From Burkholderiales bacterium (lineage in GTDB: Bacteria; Pseudomonadota; Gammaproteobacteria; Burkholderiales; Burkholderiaceae), in NCBI GenBank assembly GCA_947372535.1, contig CANBUA010000216.1, positions 1 to 8,445 of the forward strand: a stretch of 8,445 nt of DNA, given 5' to 3'. Each line of letters opens with the position of its first letter. Positions within the stretch are counted from its first letter, which is position 1. Both the position numbers and the translations under genes were made by a program. The notes under the pieces are model-generated. The model was given only the letters and a program-made list of their open reading frames with translations, had not been told where the DNA came from and made no database searches. Positions 6,801 to 8,445 of the stretch are shown here, piece after piece.

Positions 6801-7814
6801 CGCCAGGCCCGAATCGATCACGTAGCGGATGCCGGGCACGGTCAGCGAGGTCTCGGCCACATTGGTGGCCAGCACGATTCGGCGCGGCCCGCCGGTGCGG
6901 AAAACCTCGTCCTGCTCCTGCTGGCTCAATCGCGCGAACAGCGGCAGGATATTGGCCTGCTGACGGTGGTTGGCCATGTGCTTGCGCAAGTGGTCGGCCG
7001 CCTCGCGGATCTCGCGCTCGCCGGGCAGGAAGATGAGGATGTCGCCCGAGCCGCCGCCTTCGCGCCAGAGCTCGTCCACGCCATCGGCGATCGCCTCGTT
7101 CAAACCGTATTCGCGGCTGTCCTCGAACGGGCGGTAGCGCTGCTCGACCGGGAACAGCCGGCCGGAGACCATGATGATGGGCGCCGGGCCTTTGCTCGAT
7201 TCGAAATGCCGCGCAAAACGGTCGGCATCGATGGTGGCCGAGGTCACGATGACCTTGAGGTCGGGCCGGCGCGGGAGCAGCTGGCGCAAATAACCCAGCA
7301 GGAAATCGATGTTGAGGCTGCGTTCGTGCGCCTCGTCGATGATGATGGTGTCGTAGGCCTTGAGGTCCGGATCGCCCTGAGTCTCGGCCAGCAAGATGCC
7401 GTCGGTCATCAGCTTGACGGCCGCGCCCGGCTGGATGCGGTCCTGGAAGCGCACCTTGTAGCCCACCACCTCGCCCAGCGGCGTGTTCAGCTCCTCGGCG
7501 ATGCGCTTGGCCACGCTGGAGGCCGCGATCCGCCGGGGCTGGGTGTGGCCGATCAGTTTGGGGCGCTTGCCGTGCTCGCGCACCTGCCCCCAGCCGCCGC
7601 GCCCCATGGACATGGCGATCTTGGGCAACTGGGTGGTCTTGCCCGAGCCGGTTTCGCCACAGACGATGATGACCTGGTGCTCGCGCAGGGCCGCTTCGAT
7701 CTCGTCGCGTTTGCCGGAGACGGGCAGGGATTCGGGGAAGGTGATGGCGGGCAGCAAGGGGATCGATCTGTCAGGCGAACAAAGACCAGGATTATCCGTC
7801 CCGGCTCCGCCCAC
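3837..7814 (-). CDS. hrpA: ATP-dependent DEAH-box RNA helicase HrpA
   Basis: This complete 1325-residue protein matches the size of E. coli HrpA (about 1300). HrpA is a cytoplasmic DEAH/RHA helicase that moves along mRNA; in E. coli it has been linked to mRNA processing and rescue of stalled or collided ribosomes. Helicase motifs in order: Walker A GETGSGKTT (53-61), TQPRRIAA (91-98), DEAH (160-163), SAT (192-194), LATNVAETSLTVPG (315-328) and QRAGRCGR (364-371). A winged-helix/HA2 region follows (about 395-500), then an OB-fold region (about 590-680) and a long C-terminal DUF3418-type region to the end. A low-complexity Gly/Pro/Ala/Ser linker lies at about 992-1045 within the C-terminal region. 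The start is a GTG preceded by GAGG (7822-7825) at 7 bases spacing. An in-frame stop at 7818-7820 rules out a longer form, and the only other early candidate is TTG at 7757. It follows the hydrolase gene by 43 bases and precedes tRNA-Pro. Confidence 0.97.
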   Translation of the reverse strand: MGGAGTDNPGLCSPDRSIPLLPAITFPESLPVSGKRDEIEAALREHQVIIVCGETGSGKTTQLPKIAMSMGRGGWGQVREHGKRPKLIGHTQPRRIAASSVAKRIAEELNTPLGEVVGYKVRFQDRIQPGAAVKLMTDGILLAETQGDPDLKAYDTIIIDEAHERSLNIDFLLGYLRQLLPRRPDLKVIVTSATIDADRFARHFESSKGPAPIIMVSGRLFPVEQRYRPFEDSREYGLNEAIADGVDELWREGGGSGDILIFLPGEREIREAADHLRKHMANHRQQANILPLFARLSQQEQDEVFRTGGPRRIVLATNVAETSLTVPGIRYVIDSGLARVKRYSFRNKVEQLQIEPISQAAANQRAGRCGRVANGICIRLYDEKDFTGRARFTDPEILRSSLAGVILRMKSLHLGLVDDFPFIEPPLRKAIADGYQLLNELGAVDDANEITRLGMDLARLPLDPRVGRMILEAKNREALAEVLVIAASLSVQDVRDRPIDQQQQADLKHKQFDDERSEFMGTLKLWQWLDDSKGGHHAPGQPEQHKLSHRKYEQLLRENYINPRRVREWKDVYSQLHMVVAEHQWRLNGSPATYEQVHLSLLAGLLGNVGCKSDDEDWYLGARGIKFYKHPGANLSKKPGRWILAAELVETTRLFGRGIANIDAAWLVTMGGHLLKKQLLEPHWEKKAAEVVALERATLYGLVVYNNKRVNFGLVDVKAAREIFIREALVGDEWETRLPFLAANRKLIAQVEQLEHKSRRQDVLVDDELIHAFYDAQLPPEVMSGQSFERWYKTASRENPKLLHLSREELMRHEAAGITSSAFPKVLRLGGVDCATAYLHEPGDPRDGVTVTVPIFALNQVSDEQGEWLVPGMLKDKVLALVKSLHQKPRARLVPLPDYAESFVQTSSFSQGGLMDVLLKAVRDKTQLDVKRADFKLDMLQPHLFMNYRVVDEHGRQLGMGRNLPALKAELGSLARGAFQALAALKTQAVIHGDAAATAQAASFANERNPSSEQDPSRGGGKGPGPQRVKAEAPASLRPRVTPIQPLTDWTFGELPELMEIQRGGHTLIGFPALVDKGTHVEIEVFDEPDVAASKHRVGLRRLIALQLKEPLKYLEKNIPELQKMAMAYMSLGTPDELREQIIDVALDRAYLNDPLPTDARSFKARVEEGRTRLNLIAQEVARLSGTILIEYAAAIRKLKDSRPPKDVHDDITGQLQRLMPKRFVAQTGYAQLQHFARYLKAITLRLDKLKGDPARDAQRLTELRPLDQRYTRRLAELKGTPDARMDEYRWLLEELRVSLFAQELRTPQPVSIKRLEKAWSQFSN

Positions 7815-7821
7815 CCGTCAC

Positions 7822-7825
7822 CCTC
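7822..7825 (-). promoter_or_regulatory. Ribosome binding site fixing the hrpA GTG start
   Basis: On the minus strand GAGG lies 7 bases before the GTG at 7814-7812, an optimal Shine-Dalgarno distance. The TTG alternative at 7757 has no such sequence before it. This supports the GTG start and a short N-terminal extension of about 20 residues before the conserved TFPESLPVSGKRDEI region. Confidence 0.55.
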
Positions 7826-7857
7826 GCTTCACCACGCCATCACCGGTCAAGCCAGCC

Positions 7858-8445
7858 TCAAAAGTCGCCCTTGAACTCAAAGGTGGACGCGTCGCTGGCC
7901 GGCGTCTGCACGAAGGTGGTGTAGCGGGTGTCGTCGTCCAGGAAGCGCTTGACCCAGGCCGTGGCGTACTTGGCCACCTTGCCCTGGATGGCCTGGCTCG
8001 AGGTGGTCCAGGGCGCCAGGTGGTTGGTGCCGGCCAGGATGATGTGCGCCGCAGGCACGGTGTCGCTCAGTTGCTTGTAATACGGCGTGGACCAACCGTT
8101 GGCCAATGAGTCGTTCTGTGCGTTGAGCAGCAGCGAGGGGATTCGGATGCCGGCAAATGGGGTGAAGTTGGTGCCAGGCTCGCCAGCCATCAGGCCCACC
8201 AGGGCCTTGACCTCAGGGTGGGTCGCAGCCGCATAGAAGGTGCCCGAGCCGCCCGCCGAATGGCCGCCCAGCGCCACGCGCGATTCATCGACCAGCCCGG
8301 CATAGGCCACGCCCGGTGTCTTGCTTTGGGCGATCACGGCGCTCATCACAGCTTCTATCTGCGTGCCACGCGCCTTGGGCAGGTCGAGCAGGGTTTTGGT
8401 CGAGACCACGGCCACCACGAAGCCATGCGAGGCAATTCGCTGGGC
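7858..8445 (-). CDS. PET-hydrolase/cutinase-like alpha/beta hydrolase (5' end cut by window edge)
   Basis: The C-terminal 195 residues are present; the frame is open to the right edge, so the true start and any signal peptide lie outside. The first visible residues, QRIASHGFVVAVVSTKTLLD, closely follow the same stretch of the PETase/cutinase-like polyester hydrolases (RLASHGFVV, then a TLDQP-like segment). Counting from the right edge, the triad is Ser63 in GGHSAGGSG (codon 8257-8259), Asp112 in NAQNDSLA (8110-8112) and His142 in GTNHLAP (8020-8022). The tail AWVKRFLDDDTRYTTF matches the family's AWMKRFMDNDTRY-type end. These enzymes are normally exported serine esterases of ester polymers, lipids or short esters. 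Differences from Ideonella PETase: Ala64 where the oxyanion Met sits, no Trp at the wobbling-Trp position (Gly88 by ungapped comparison), and no cysteines for either disulfide. A dienelactone-hydrolase or chlorophyllase-like esterase is the alternative name. It lies 43 bases upstream of hrpA on the same strand. The polymer substrate is inference only. Confidence 0.85.
   Translation of the reverse strand, partial: AQRIASHGFVVAVVSTKTLLDLPKARGTQIEAVMSAVIAQSKTPGVAYAGLVDESRVALGGHSAGGSGTFYAAATHPEVKALVGLMAGEPGTNFTPFAGIRIPSLLLNAQNDSLANGWSTPYYKQLSDTVPAAHIILAGTNHLAPWTTSSQAIQGKVAKYATAWVKRFLDDDTRYTTFVQTPASDASTFEFKGDF

Noticed and set aside
6966..7874. A 302-codon plus-strand open frame opposite the N-terminal half of hrpA
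   Set aside because: Same antisense shadow effect; the helicase motifs on the minus strand explain the conservation and codon pattern there.

Overview
The window is ordinary chromosomal DNA from a high-GC proteobacterium. The protein types point to the beta-proteobacterial order Burkholderiales: an LpxO-type lipid A hydroxylase, a class C penicillin-binding protein with an SNN motif, a full-length HrpA helicase with a C-terminal DUF3418 region, and a PET-hydrolase-like esterase. Genus cannot be settled from the sequence alone. There are no insertion sequences, CRISPR repeats, phage genes or toxin-antitoxin pairs, and the genes all share similar GC-rich codon use. No multi-gene novel system is evident.

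Left part (1-2182): the last 17 codons of an unidentified plus-strand gene meet, head to head, a small exported NTF2-like (DUF8021-type) protein on the minus strand. Upstream of that, on the same strand, is dacB (PBP4, D-Ala-D-Ala carboxypeptidase/endopeptidase of the periplasm). A 92-base divergent gap separates dacB from lpxO, which reads rightward (2183-3112) and encodes a membrane-anchored Fe(II)/2-oxoglutarate lipid A hydroxylase. The dacB-lpxO pair is therefore an envelope-maintenance locus covering murein and lipid A.

Middle (3113-3836): lpxO converges on a MarR-family regulator gene, with only 7 bases between the stop codons and a perfect hairpin spanning both. Upstream of marR on the same strand is a tRNA-Pro(UGG) gene with an encoded CCA end. 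A good -10 box lies just upstream of the tRNA.

Right part (3837-8445): a complete hrpA gene (DEAH-box RNA helicase, 1325 aa) starts at a GTG codon with a well-placed Shine-Dalgarno sequence. It lies 43 bases downstream of the 3' part of an alpha/beta-hydrolase gene, which runs off the right edge. That hydrolase is recognisably of the PETase/cutinase-like polyester hydrolase family. It keeps the Ser-Asp-His triad but lacks several residues special to the Ideonella PETase. It is the most interesting item in the window. The right-hand minus-strand order is hydrolase, hrpA, tRNA-Pro, marR; hydrolase and hrpA may share a transcript.
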